A stretch of DNA of 64,000 bases from an uncultured Prevotellaceae bacterium. Lineage in GTDB: Bacteria > Bacteroidota > Bacteroidia > Bacteroidales > Bacteroidaceae. The notes beneath the pieces were generated by a model. The model searched no databases. It worked only from the letters and a program-made list of their open reading frames with translations, and was not told the DNA's origin. The stretch is taken from NCBI GenBank assembly GCA_902776665.1, contig CACYQZ010000010.1, positions 1 through 64,000 of the forward strand, in the 5' to 3' direction. Made by a program: the position numbers and the translations under genes. Positions 43,901-52,076 of this stretch are shown here, piece by piece; position 1 is the first letter of the stretch, and each line of letters starts with the position of its first letter.

Positions 43901-44490
43901 TTGCGCTCTACAAGGAATTCCAAAATATGGAGAAAACCTCTGCCGCCGACGTCATCGATTCCGACTACTATTACATCATTCGCAACGCCTATTTCACGGA
44001 CTATTACGCCAGTGCCGACGGCGAAATCGTGCGACCGAAAAACTACGCCGATGCCGACGAATTCAAGTGGATGATGAAGAAAAATGCCGACGGAACCTTC
44101 GTTATCGAAAACAAAGCGACCGCCACCGCCGCCTTTGTCGCGTCGAGTGCCGCCGATCAGCAGGTGAAACTCGGTCAGAACTACAATTGGACGCTTCGCG
44201 AAGTCACCACCGACCAAGGCAACACCGCCGTCGCCATCACGACAGGGTCGTTTAGTTGGTATGTCAATGCCAGTGCGTGGAACCACGTGCTGCTGAAGCC
44301 CTACGACTGGGGTGCGAGCGTCTGGGAATTCATCAAGACGAATGAGAAAACACCCACAGGCATCGAGACAATCGACAATTCACAAATGACGAATGACAAT
44401 TCGGCGATTTATAACCTGCAAGGCCAACGCGTCGCTGCGCCAAGCAAAGGAATTTACATTATCAACAACAAAAAAATGGTGAAAAAGTAA
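40954..44490 (+). CDS. Secreted GH20 beta-N-acetylhexosaminidase with C-terminal tag
   Basis: Enzyme of 1178 aa. Signal peptide 1-19; N-terminal trefoil-like domain (25-150); GH20 domain 2 (165-310, with IIPYPQRIE); catalytic TIM barrel (312-680) with RGFMLDVSRHFF, RFHWHLTDDQGWR and the catalytic D492-E493 in HIGGDECP, and the distal NLWTE. The substrate-assisted mechanism of the family removes terminal GlcNAc or GalNAc. Downstream are a helical segment (about 710-765), further trefoil-like modules (770-1130) and the tag [14 protein letters not shown]. It follows the GH2 gene by 30 nt, so the two are probably one operon acting on galactosylated N-acetylhexosamine glycans such as mucin. Confidence 0.93.
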   Translation: MKKSIILFISLLLANTLSAAGFPNISDSDNEYWYYLKFTQGVYVVASNGEDVVCKSAIPTGKSSQLWKVEGSAADGYTFTNKLGLQLYAMGTSQGSEIRAGRSPKSLEKFKINTRGSNYTITPFTNTGQALNCWGGMGFKNDVKLYDSGDANAPMAFIAEGKMYIEDARLPIIPYPQRIEDSDCGGLDLHNLEGITYFNDSTKLLAERFAEDLKRTAGIDLPLMKVSPDAQEQGDYEHPLIELVFAPSMSKESYNLSTCMRGVTIRACDFGGFFNGFQTLRQMLPPAIYGKKLRANESWGLGSCEIWDKPLMSYRGFMLDVSRHFFDKDEVKKLLDVASIYKLNRFHWHLTDDQGWRIEIPEYPKLTTVGAIRSGSMASYDPSKGTSLYDDTEYGRGCFYTLDDLREIVAYAKERNIEIIPEIDMPGHMVAAVTAYPELSCDPSKTYSVRIPGGISKDVLNIGKDETIDFLKCVLGHVAEVFPYDYIHIGGDECPTDQWKNNADCKRRIEEEGLGDVNGLQPWLVQVIGSFLKDNYGKKVMAWDEVIDHWNSSYTIDPLIMAWHDGRAAAAANKGFKSVFVPSPRYYLDQLQVPPAQLEVDAPYMGGYGDGTISSVERIYSFNPHGEVSGRESYVIGTQANLWTETCTTNREAEYCFFPRLLALSEVAWLNASKRTFPSFYARLQSHDEVLDEKEIFYARHYIEPADQTPAEQAIAEAEKYLEESRPDCVGYPNQSAFNALQQALESLKNDMENEAKLAALTNEIDLYKKAPIVMPEEGKLYKINSAATFFRTHFAGSSLYAKGNDAVYVHYTPQTEPDEIWEFKPQANGTFKIVSVSTEKMLTMAASNDSQAKLAQTGTNFTIRKATKPAGDYTYIPGVVNIKNGRFNLFVKLAGSTISLVANTDSTLCYPGTWRIEEITDYSLWLQKLVEKCEVTIETADPTRMGQPTEASLQFLHEKIVVPGKNALGDGEISREKYFDFVALYKEFQNMEKTSAADVIDSDYYYIIRNAYFTDYYASADGEIVRPKNYADADEFKWMMKKNADGTFVIENKATATAAFVASSAADQQVKLGQNYNWTLREVTTDQGNTAVAITTGSFSWYVNASAWNHVLLKPYDWGASVWEFIKTNEKTPTGIETIDNSQMTNDNSAIYNLQGQRVAAPSKGIYIINNKKMVKK

Positions 44491-44514
44491 TTTAAACAAC
44501 TATAAATTGAAACT

Positions 44515-45162
44515 ATGAAAAGAAAATTATTGGTATGTTGCCTGACATTTTTGACGACACAGTTGTTCGCCGTAAATGTAGGTGACTCTTTGGTGCAACC
44601 ATCAAAAAAAGAATTTTTCGTTCTGAAATTAAACGGTGGTGTTTCGCTTCTTACTTCGAGAGTAGAGGTTGGGGACGATACTTACAGTTTTCAGCCAGGA
44701 ATGGAATATATGCTTGAATGTGAGCGTCTTGAAGAGTCGGAAACCGGTGTCGGAAAAGGTTGGGGCTTGGTATTCAAGGGTAATAAGACTTTTATAAATG
44801 GAGCCAATAAATTTAATCTCTATCATTTCGGAATCAATCGTATTTGGTGGAATTCTTTTGGTAAAAACAATCGATGGAGATGGGAAGCCGCAGTGGGTGG
44901 CGGTGTTTGCCTATACAAAGATAATACAGAGAGTTATGGATATTACAGAACTTATCTGAATCAGTCAACATCTATCGGAGTAGGCATTTTGCTGAAAGCT
45001 GGTTGTGAATATCGAATTACGAACCATTTCGGCTTGGGGTTGGAAATGAATGACTTCCTTCATCTTTTCTTTGATGATGCAATGAAAGCCCAACGGGAAA
45101 AGACACTTCTCACTGGATTTGCAACGACCAGTCTTACACTTGGCCTAAGATGTTATCTCTGA
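44515..45162 (+). CDS. Predicted small outer-membrane barrel protein, unknown function
   Basis: Protein of 215 aa with signal peptide MKRKLLVCCLTFLTTQLFA. The mature part has alternating aromatic/hydrophobic strands (KLNGGVSLLTSRVEV; WRWEAAVGGGVCLYKD; STSIGVGILLKAGCEY; FATTSLTLGLRCYL) as in 8-strand outer-membrane barrels, though it ends in Leu. It lies 24 nt after the GH20 gene and is probably co-transcribed. Its base composition is visibly more AT-rich than the two hydrolase genes before it. Confidence 0.6.
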   Translation: MKRKLLVCCLTFLTTQLFAVNVGDSLVQPSKKEFFVLKLNGGVSLLTSRVEVGDDTYSFQPGMEYMLECERLEESETGVGKGWGLVFKGNKTFINGANKFNLYHFGINRIWWNSFGKNNRWRWEAAVGGGVCLYKDNTESYGYYRTYLNQSTSIGVGILLKAGCEYRITNHFGLGLEMNDFLHLFFDDAMKAQREKTLLTGFATTSLTLGLRCYL

Positions 45163-45177
45163 AAAGAAAAAATAATA

Positions 45178-45242
45178 GGTAATAGGCGATGAAAAAGTAT
45201 TCAAAACCTATTACCTATTATCTTTTACCAGTAACCTATCAC
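45178..45242. repeat. GGTAATA/ACCTATT heptamers between the barrel gene and ackA
   Basis: Units in both orientations across the convergent gap, forming a potential foldback that could serve as a terminator. Confidence 0.7.
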
Positions 45243-46432
45243 TTCACAAGTTCCATCGTGTCGCGGGCGATGACGATTTCCTCGTCGGTGGGAACGACCC
45301 AAACCTGCACACGCGAGTTGGGTGTGGAAATCAGTTTTTCCTCGCCACGGCAGTTGTTGGCCTCGGCATCGATTTTCACGCCCAAAAATTCCAAGTCTGA
45401 GCAGGCATCGAGGCGTGTGCCAATCTGGTTTTCGCCGACGCCAGCCGTCCAGACAATCACATCGACACCACCCATTGCAGCGGCGTAGGCACCGATGTAC
45501 TTCTTGATGCGATAGTTGTACATGTCAAGGGCCAAAATGGCACGCTTGTCGCCTTTTTCAGCAGCACTTTCGATGTCGCGCATATCGCTGGAAATGCCCG
45601 TGATACCGAGCACGCCCGACTTCTTGTTGAGGAAGTCGGCCATTTCCTGCGGCTGCATATTCAACTTGTTCATCAGGTAGGTTACAGCCGACGGGTCGAT
45701 GTCGCCCGAGCGCGAACCCATCATCACACCGGCGAGCGGCGTGAGTCCCATCGAGGTGTCGATGACCTTGCCGTCTTTGATGGCGGCGACCGATGCACCG
45801 TTTCCGATGTGGCAAGTGATGATTTTCAGGTCTTTGATGTCCTTGCCCATCAGTTCGGCGACGCGATGCGACACATAGCGATGCGAAGTTCCGTGGAATC
45901 CGTAGCGGCGCACGTGGTACTTCTCGTAAAGGTCGTAGGGAATCGCGTAGAGGAAGGCGTGCGGTGGCATCGTCGAGTGGAAGGCGTTGTCGAACACCGT
46001 CACCTGCGGCACATTCGGCATCAGGTGATCGACGGCGCGAATGCCTTTCAGGTGGCCAGCGTTGTGCACGGGTGCGAGGTCGCAGAGGCTTTCGATGCCC
46101 TTTTCGACTTCTTCGTCCACGAGGCAGCTCTTTTCAAACAGGTCGCCGCCCTGCACGATGCGATGGCCCACAGCGTCGATTTCGTCGAGGCTCTTGATGG
46201 CACCGTATTCTTCGCTGAGCAGTTGTTGGAACACGAAATTCACGCCCTCTTTGTGGTCGGGCATGTCGTGCATCAGTTTTTTCTTCTCGCCGTTGGGCAG
46301 CGTGAGTTTCAAGAAAGCGTTGTCGAGGCCGATGCGCTCCACACCGCCCTGCGCCAGCACGCTTTCGTCGTCCATATCGTACAGTTTGTACTTGATGGAC
46401 GAACTTCCACAGTTCAAAACAAGTATCTTCAT
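45239..46432 (-). CDS. ackA: Acetate kinase
   Basis: ASKHA-fold kinase of 397 aa that makes ATP and acetate from acetyl phosphate. Visible: ILVLNCGSSSIKYKLYD at the N-terminus, GHRIVQGG, the VFDNAFHSTMP segment, YGFHGTSHRYVS with the catalytic-site His, CHIGNGASV, GLTPLAGVMMGSRSGD, and VWTAGVGEN. It follows pta by 21 nt, forming the usual acetate-producing operon. Confidence 0.97.
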   Translation of the reverse strand: MKILVLNCGSSSIKYKLYDMDDESVLAQGGVERIGLDNAFLKLTLPNGEKKKLMHDMPDHKEGVNFVFQQLLSEEYGAIKSLDEIDAVGHRIVQGGDLFEKSCLVDEEVEKGIESLCDLAPVHNAGHLKGIRAVDHLMPNVPQVTVFDNAFHSTMPPHAFLYAIPYDLYEKYHVRRYGFHGTSHRYVSHRVAELMGKDIKDLKIITCHIGNGASVAAIKDGKVIDTSMGLTPLAGVMMGSRSGDIDPSAVTYLMNKLNMQPQEMADFLNKKSGVLGITGISSDMRDIESAAEKGDKRAILALDMYNYRIKKYIGAYAAAMGGVDVIVWTAGVGENQIGTRLDACSDLEFLGVKIDAEANNCRGEEKLISTPNSRVQVWVVPTDEEIVIARDTMELVK

Positions 46433-46453
46433 TTTTTCTTTTATATTAAAAAA

Positions 46454-47461
46454 TTATTTTGTATCCATAGCTTGGCAGGCCGTTATCGCTACCATATAAT
46501 AAATGTCATCGACGGAACAGCCGCGCGACAGGTCGTTCACCGGACGGGCGATGCCTTGCAGAATCGGGCCGATGGCCACCGCGTCGCCGAGGCGCTGCAC
46601 GAGTTTGTAGCCGATGTTACCGACCTCGAGGTTGGGGAACACAAGCACGTTGGCGTGGCCTGCAATGTCGCTGCCGGGCGCCTTCTTCTCGCCCACCGAC
46701 GGCACCAGAGCGGCATCGGCCTGCAATTCACCGTCGATTTTCAGTTCGGGAGCTATTTCGCGGGCCATTTTCGTGGCTTCCACAACCTTATCAACCACCT
46801 CGTGCTTGGCCGAGCCTTTCGTCGAGAAACTCAGCATTGCCACACGCGGGTCGTCGAATCCAGCCACCGAACGGGCAGTCTGCGCCGTGCAAACGGCAAT
46901 CTGCGCCAACTGATTGGCATCGGGCATCGGCGTCACCGCCACATCGCCCACGACCAACACGCCATTTTCGCCGTATTGCGGTTGCTTCGTGATGAGCAGC
47001 ATCGCACCGCTCACGCAGGTGATTCCAGGCGAGCATTTGATGATTTGCAGCGCCGGACGCAGCGTTTCGCCCGTCGTCGAGAGCGCACCCGAAATCTGGC
47101 CGTCGGCACCCTCGGTTTTGATGATCATACAGCCCAAGTAGAGCGGATTTTTCACCAGTTCACGTGCCTGTTCGATGGTCATTCCCTTCGATTTGCGCAG
47201 TTCGCACAGCAATTCGGCATACTCCTCGCTCTTCGGGTTGTTGAGCGGGTCGATGATCGTGGCCTTTTCGATGCTCGTCAGTCCCCATTTCTCGGCATCG
47301 CGACGGATGTCGTCGGGGTCACCGATGAGGATGATGTCGGCCATTTCGTCGGCCAAGACGCGGTCGGCAGCACGCAGTGTGCGCTCTTCGTTGGCCTCGG
47401 GAAGCACGATGCGCTGCTTGTTGGCCTTCGCCCGTGCTACAATTTGTTGTAATAAATCCAT
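46454..47461 (-). CDS. pta: Phosphate acetyltransferase
   Basis: Protein of 335 aa, the short form consisting of the catalytic PTA domain only. It starts MDLLQQIVARAKANKQRIVLPE and contains the conserved GCMIIKTEGADGQISGA, AMLSFSTKGSA and VFPNLEVGNIGYKLVQRL segments. It converts acetyl-CoA and phosphate into acetyl phosphate for AckA. Promoter TACCTTTG lies 41 nt upstream. Confidence 0.96.
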   Translation of the reverse strand: MDLLQQIVARAKANKQRIVLPEANEERTLRAADRVLADEMADIILIGDPDDIRRDAEKWGLTSIEKATIIDPLNNPKSEEYAELLCELRKSKGMTIEQARELVKNPLYLGCMIIKTEGADGQISGALSTTGETLRPALQIIKCSPGITCVSGAMLLITKQPQYGENGVLVVGDVAVTPMPDANQLAQIAVCTAQTARSVAGFDDPRVAMLSFSTKGSAKHEVVDKVVEATKMAREIAPELKIDGELQADAALVPSVGEKKAPGSDIAGHANVLVFPNLEVGNIGYKLVQRLGDAVAIGPILQGIARPVNDLSRGCSVDDIYYMVAITACQAMDTK

Positions 47462-47502
47462 AGGTTTTTAATAGATATTTGTTAAAAATAATTTCATGCG
47501 TG

Positions 47503-47510
47503 CAAAGGTA
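47503..47510 (-). promoter_or_regulatory. -7 element of pta-ackA
   Basis: Reads TACCTTTG on the minus strand, 41 nt before the pta ATG. Confidence 0.7.
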
Positions 47511-47560
47511 CAAAAAAGAATTGTTTATCGCCAAATTGACGAGCAATTTTTTTGACATGA

Positions 47561-48682
47561 TTACTTTTCTTCGTCCTTCATTTTCTGCGGACCGCGCACT
47601 CGGTCGGTGGTAGCGATGCCGCCCTTGATTTCGATGCTGATGCCGTCGCTCAGACCTGTTTTGACGGTTTTTCGCTCGTAGGAAGGCTCGCTGCCGCCTG
47701 CGTTTTGAATGACATAGACGAAGGCGCTGTCGCCACTGAATTCCACGGCACTCTCGGGCACGGTGAGCACCTTTCGGGCCTCGGCCAACACGATTTCGGC
47801 GGTGGCGGAATAGCCGCTGCGAATCTGTCGGAAGGCGGTTTTGCCGTCGAAGTGGATGGCGGCCTTGATTTCAAACTGGTTGGCACCGTTGCTCTCGACG
47901 GCTTTCGGCGAAACGTATTCGAGCCGTGCGTCAAGACCTTGGTCTTCGAGGGCTCCGATGGTGATTTTCATCGGCATTCCCGTGACGAGGCGACCTACTT
48001 CGGTCTCGTCGATGTTGCCACGGAAGATGAGGTCGCCCATATTGGCAACGCTGGCGATGGTGGTACCGTCGTTGAACGTGTTGGAAAGAATGACCGAGTT
48101 ACCGACTTTCACGGGCACGTCGAGGATGAGGCCCGTGATGGTCGAGCGGATGAGGGTGCTCGATGCCGATGCATTCGTGCGCGAAACGCCGTCGCGAATC
48201 ACCTGCAACTGGTCGTTGGCGGCGGTGAGTTCCTCGCGTGCCTGACGATAGTTCTGCGCCACTTTGTCGTGCTCGTCGGCGGAAATGTAGCCTTTGTCGA
48301 ACAGCGTTTTCACGCGGTCGTAGTCGATTTTCGCCTGATTGGCATTGACATTGGCGAGTCTGACACGCGCCTGTGCAGCCGAGAGTTGCTGCATATCGGG
48401 AATCACCTTTACTTTTGCGATAACTTCGCCCGCCTGCACCATATCGCCCGCCTCTTTGTAGATGTGGGTGATGATGCCCGAAATCTGCGGTTTTACGTTT
48501 ACTTCGTCGCGTGGTTCGATTTTTCCCGTGACGATGGTCGAGCGCACGATGTCCTTCACTTCGGGTGTAAACTCCTCATAGACAATGGGTTGCGGCTGCG
48601 ATTGTTTCCAAAGGAATACGAACGTTCCGATGAACACAAGGGCGATAATCGCCGCGAGAATCAGTTTGAAATACTTTTTCAT
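47561..48682 (-). CDS. Membrane fusion (periplasmic adaptor) protein, MacA/HlyD-like
   Basis: Protein of 373 aa: an N-terminal membrane anchor (about 7-25), a split biotinyl/lipoyl-like domain (VKPQISGIITHIYKEAGDMVQAGEVIAKV and later ISGLILDVPVKVGNSV-type segment), a helical hairpin (85-160) and beta-barrel domains. It should bridge the inner-membrane ABC complex to an outer-membrane channel, which is not encoded in this window. It is last in a block of ATPase, two permeases and adaptor, after an 88-nt gap rich in heptamers. Confidence 0.88.
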   Translation of the reverse strand: MKKYFKLILAAIIALVFIGTFVFLWKQSQPQPIVYEEFTPEVKDIVRSTIVTGKIEPRDEVNVKPQISGIITHIYKEAGDMVQAGEVIAKVKVIPDMQQLSAAQARVRLANVNANQAKIDYDRVKTLFDKGYISADEHDKVAQNYRQAREELTAANDQLQVIRDGVSRTNASASSTLIRSTITGLILDVPVKVGNSVILSNTFNDGTTIASVANMGDLIFRGNIDETEVGRLVTGMPMKITIGALEDQGLDARLEYVSPKAVESNGANQFEIKAAIHFDGKTAFRQIRSGYSATAEIVLAEARKVLTVPESAVEFSGDSAFVYVIQNAGGSEPSYERKTVKTGLSDGISIEIKGGIATTDRVRGPQKMKDEEK

Positions 48683-48696
48683 ATCGTTTTTAATCT

Positions 48697-48735
48697 ATTG
48701 AACATTGAATATTGAACATTGAATATTGAACATTA
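48697..48735. repeat. TTGAACA/TTGAATA heptamer array before the adaptor gene
   Basis: Five alternating units between the second permease and the adaptor gene. Confidence 0.85.
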
Positions 48736-48770
48736 TTTTTTTTTACCTTTTAACTCTTTAACCTTTAACC

Positions 48771-50012
48771 TTATTCGTCGCGCATTGCATCGACGGGTTT
48801 GATACTCATCGCCCTCAATGCTGGCGCAAGTCCTGCCAGAACGCCCATCGCAGCAATCGTGGAGGCAGCGATGATGGCTGTCCAGAAGCCTACTTGGAAA
48901 TGCGCTTTCACGATGCCTTCCTCGGTGTTGCCGAGTTGTAGCATTTGCAGGATGAGCACGGCGAAAAGAATGCCGCTCATACCCGCCACGAGGGTGAGAA
49001 TGACGCTTTCGCTGATGATTTGCGAGAGAATCATTCGCGGGGTGGCTCCGATGGCGCGTCGGATACCGATTTCGGTGGTTCGTTCGCGCACGGTCACCAT
49101 CATAATGTTCGACACACCGATGGCGCCAGCCAATAGCGTGCCCAGTCCGACGAGCCAAATCAGGAAATTGACGCCCCGAAAAAGGTTGTCGAGCAGTTGG
49201 AAGAGCACTTCGGTGTTGAACACCATAATGCCCTGTTCGTCGGTGGGGTCGATGGTGTGGGCCGCACCCACGACTTCGCGAATCGGTTGGCTTAGGCGGC
49301 TCATCACGGCACCCTTGCGACCTGTCACGGCAATCATATCGACCTCGTTTCCGCGATTATAGACCTGTTGCATCAGCGTAATCGGCAGAATGATGGTACT
49401 TTCAGATTCTCCACCGATATTCATACCATCAGCCCGATAGCTCACACCCACGATTTGATAGAAGATGGAATCGATGCGGATGGACTGTCCGCAGGGGTCG
49501 CCGCCTTTCGGAAAGAGGTCTTTGTAGGTCTTTTTTCCGATGACGCAGACTTTCCGCCGTTGCTGCATATCCATTTCGTTGATGAAGCGTCCGTAGCGCA
49601 GTTGCGGCTCTTCGACGAAGCGATAGTCGTGCGACTGACCTTTCACGCTGATTTCGGCTTTGCGGTCGCCGAAGTAGGCAAAACCGCCGTAGGAAAAGAG
49701 CACTGGCGTAACGATGTCGAGTTCGGGAATGTTTTGACGCAGTCGTTCCACGTCCTTGTATTCGAGTTCCCAACTTCGGCCTTTTCTAAAGCCCTTGTAA
49801 GCCTTTTTCGTCGGTTGCGCCCAGACCATCGCCGAGTTGGTGGCGAAGCCCTCGAAATTGTTGTTGAGCATCTCCTTCAAGCCTTGTCCGCCACCGATGA
49901 GGGCCACGAGCATAAACACGCCCCAGAACACGCCAAAGCCCGTCAGAAACGAGCGGCTTTTGTTGCGCGTCAGCGTGTCGAGTATTTCGCGATAGCGGTC
50001 GAGGTCGAACAT
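48771..50012 (-). CDS. ABC transporter permease, MacB-type (second)
   Basis: Protein of 413 aa with the MacB layout: an N-terminal transmembrane helix (LTGFGVFWGVFMLVALIGGG), a large periplasmic domain (about 45-270) and three C-terminal helices, with the conserved GAIGVSNIMMVTVRERTTEIGIRRAIGATP coupling region split over helices 2-3. The nucleotide-binding domain is on a separate polypeptide. Together with the neighbouring permease it may form a heterodimer. Confidence 0.88.
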   Translation of the reverse strand: MFDLDRYREILDTLTRNKSRSFLTGFGVFWGVFMLVALIGGGQGLKEMLNNNFEGFATNSAMVWAQPTKKAYKGFRKGRSWELEYKDVERLRQNIPELDIVTPVLFSYGGFAYFGDRKAEISVKGQSHDYRFVEEPQLRYGRFINEMDMQQRRKVCVIGKKTYKDLFPKGGDPCGQSIRIDSIFYQIVGVSYRADGMNIGGESESTIILPITLMQQVYNRGNEVDMIAVTGRKGAVMSRLSQPIREVVGAAHTIDPTDEQGIMVFNTEVLFQLLDNLFRGVNFLIWLVGLGTLLAGAIGVSNIMMVTVRERTTEIGIRRAIGATPRMILSQIISESVILTLVAGMSGILFAVLILQMLQLGNTEEGIVKAHFQVGFWTAIIAASTIAAMGVLAGLAPALRAMSIKPVDAMRDE

Positions 50013-50135
50013 ATTGTTGAATTTTGAATTTTGAATTTTGATGGTAGAATTGTCGGCTGCGCCGATTTTGAATTTTGATTTTTGAATTGTTAATTATTAA
50101 TTGTACATTGTAAATTGTCAAATTGTCAATTGTCT
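50013..50135. repeat. Composite heptamer/hairpin element, copy 3
   Basis: TTTTGAA heptamers, the hairpin TCGGC-TGC-GCCGA (50053-50065), more TTTTGAA/T units, then ATTGT-based words, filling the gap between the two permease genes. Confidence 0.7.
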
Positions 50136-51395
50136 TCATTCCGCTCTCAGCGCCTCAATCGGTCGGATTTTCGCGGCTTTCAGGGCAGGGATTAGTCCTG
50201 CGATGGTGCCTGCGATGATGATGACGGCGGTCGCTTCGATGCAAACGTCGATTCCCACCGTCGGATCGACGAACATCGTGGCCTTGAACAGTCCCGTGTC
50301 GATTTCCTCGTGGCCGAGCGTCGCGTCCATATACTGGTTGGCGGCGACTCCGAGCAACATTCCGATGTAGCCGAAAATGGCGGTGATGATGATGCTTTCG
50401 ATGATAATCAACCGCAACACCGACCACGGCTTCGCTCCGATGGCCTTGCGGATGCCGAATTCGCGTGTGCGCTCCTTCACGGTGATGAGCATAATGTTCG
50501 ACACGCCGACGATGCCCGACAGCAGCGTAAACAAGCCGATTATCCACAATGCCGTGCGGATGATGCTCATACCCATATTCATCTGCATCGACTGCGTGTA
50601 GCGGTTCCACAGCCAGATGCTGTTCTCGTCGTCGGGTGCGGCCTGATGGTTCGCGTTCAACCGCTGCCGATACTCCTTTTCAAAGGCTTCGTTGTCCTCC
50701 TCGGTGGGCAGTCCGTGAAACGTGAATTCGATGCGACCGATATTGTCGGAATTGGCACTATAGATGCTTTTAATCGTGGAATGGGACGAGTAGGGATAGG
50801 TCGAGCCATTTTCGTCGTCTTTGAAGATGCCGATGACCTGAAAAGCGAACTGCCCGACTTTCACGTATTTTCCCAAAAGTGTCTCGTATTTTTCGTTCCC
50901 CAGCAGTTCCTTTGCGTGATTGTTGCTCAGCACAATCACTTTCCGCTTGTCTTTTTGGTCGATTTCATTGACGAATCGGCCGTGTAGCATCTCGATTTTG
51001 TCGATTTTCGTGTGGTTGGGATAGACACCGATGATGCTCGATGAAATATACTGCTGACCAAGGCTGATGGTCGTGGCTACCGACACGATTTGCGCTCCCA
51101 CATAGTCGATGTTTTCCTTGAATTCCGTGCTGGTGATGTCGAGGTCGGTCGTTTGCAGCCGGATGCGGCGTCCTTCCTTCAAACCCTGATAGGCTTTCGA
51201 TGTCTGACCGCCGAACACCATCATCGAATTCGACAGGAATTGTTCGTTTTGCTTCATCGTCGCATTGATGAGTCCGTTTCCCGCACCGAGCAGCACGATG
51301 AGCATAAAAATGCCCCACGCCACGGCAAATCCCGTGAGTGCCGTGCGCAGTTTATTGCGTCGGGCGGTCTGCCAAATCTCATTCAATAATTCCAT
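50136..51395 (-). CDS. ABC transporter permease, MacB-type (first)
   Basis: Protein of 419 aa with the same topology as the next gene: helix 1 (LTGFAVAWGIFMLIVLLGAG), periplasmic domain, and the GIVGVSNIMLITVKERTREFGIRKAIGAKP region before the last helices. It overlaps the ATPase gene by 17 nt. A heptamer-plus-hairpin element (50013-50135) lies between this gene and the second permease. Confidence 0.88.
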   Translation of the reverse strand: MELLNEIWQTARRNKLRTALTGFAVAWGIFMLIVLLGAGNGLINATMKQNEQFLSNSMMVFGGQTSKAYQGLKEGRRIRLQTTDLDITSTEFKENIDYVGAQIVSVATTISLGQQYISSSIIGVYPNHTKIDKIEMLHGRFVNEIDQKDKRKVIVLSNNHAKELLGNEKYETLLGKYVKVGQFAFQVIGIFKDDENGSTYPYSSHSTIKSIYSANSDNIGRIEFTFHGLPTEEDNEAFEKEYRQRLNANHQAAPDDENSIWLWNRYTQSMQMNMGMSIIRTALWIIGLFTLLSGIVGVSNIMLITVKERTREFGIRKAIGAKPWSVLRLIIIESIIITAIFGYIGMLLGVAANQYMDATLGHEEIDTGLFKATMFVDPTVGIDVCIEATAVIIIAGTIAGLIPALKAAKIRPIEALRAE

Positions 51396-52038
51396 CTTTG
51401 ATGCGGATGATTCGGTTGGTTTGTTCGGCCACGGCGGGGTCGTGCGTGACGATGATTTCGGTGATTTTCTCCGTCTGGTTCAGTTCCTTGAGCAGTTGCA
51501 TCACCTCGACGCTCGTCTTCGAGTCGAGTGCGCCCGTCGGTTCATCGGCAAGGATGATTTTCGGCTGTGTGATGAGGGCTCGGGCGATGGCCACGCGCTG
51601 TTTCTGACCGCCCGACAGTTCGTTGGGGTAGTGGTTGGCCCAGTCGCGAAGTCCGAGTCGTTCGAGGTAGTCCAAAGCCATCTGATGGCGTTTTTTTCGC
51701 GAAACTCCTTGATAGAATAGCGGCAATTCCACGTTTTCCACCGCCGTTTTGAAGGCGATGAGGTTGAACGACTGGAAAATGAAGCCAATCATTCGGTTTC
51801 GATACGAGGCGGCACGTGTCTCCGAAAGGTCTTTGATGAGCGTTCCTGCCAGATGGTATTCGCCTTCGTCGTAGTTGTCGAGGATGCCCAAAATGTTCAG
51901 CAATGTCGATTTTCCCGAACCCGACGCGCCCATAATCGACACAAATTCACCCTCGCCAATGTCGAGGTCGATGCCCTTCAGCACGTGCAACGGCTGTGCA
52001 CCGAAATATGTCTTGTTGATGTTCCTTAATTGAATCAT
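51379..52038 (-). CDS. ABC transporter ATP-binding protein, MacB/LolD-like
   Basis: ATPase of 219 aa: Walker A GASGSGKST (37-45), Q-loop in GFIFQSFNLIAF, signature LSGGQKQRVAIARAL, Walker B IILADEPTGALDSKT and the switch His in IIVTHDPAVA. The sequence is of the MacB/LolD/FtsE class that energises mechanotransmission rather than membrane transport. It is followed by the two permeases and the adaptor. Confidence 0.93.
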   Translation of the reverse strand: MIQLRNINKTYFGAQPLHVLKGIDLDIGEGEFVSIMGASGSGKSTLLNILGILDNYDEGEYHLAGTLIKDLSETRAASYRNRMIGFIFQSFNLIAFKTAVENVELPLFYQGVSRKKRHQMALDYLERLGLRDWANHYPNELSGGQKQRVAIARALITQPKIILADEPTGALDSKTSVEVMQLLKELNQTEKITEIIVTHDPAVAEQTNRIIRIKDGIIE

Positions 52039-52076
52039 CCTCGTCTTTTTACTTTTTTACTTTTTTACCTTTATGC

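Noticed and set aside
45189-45488. 99-codon plus-strand frame starting MKKYSKPITYYLLP
   Set aside because: The start resembles a signal peptide only because it is made of heptamers; the rest is antisense to ackA.
45809-47452. 547-codon open frame opposite ackA and pta
   Set aside because: It spans two well-conserved enzymes and their intergenic promoter, so it cannot be a real gene.
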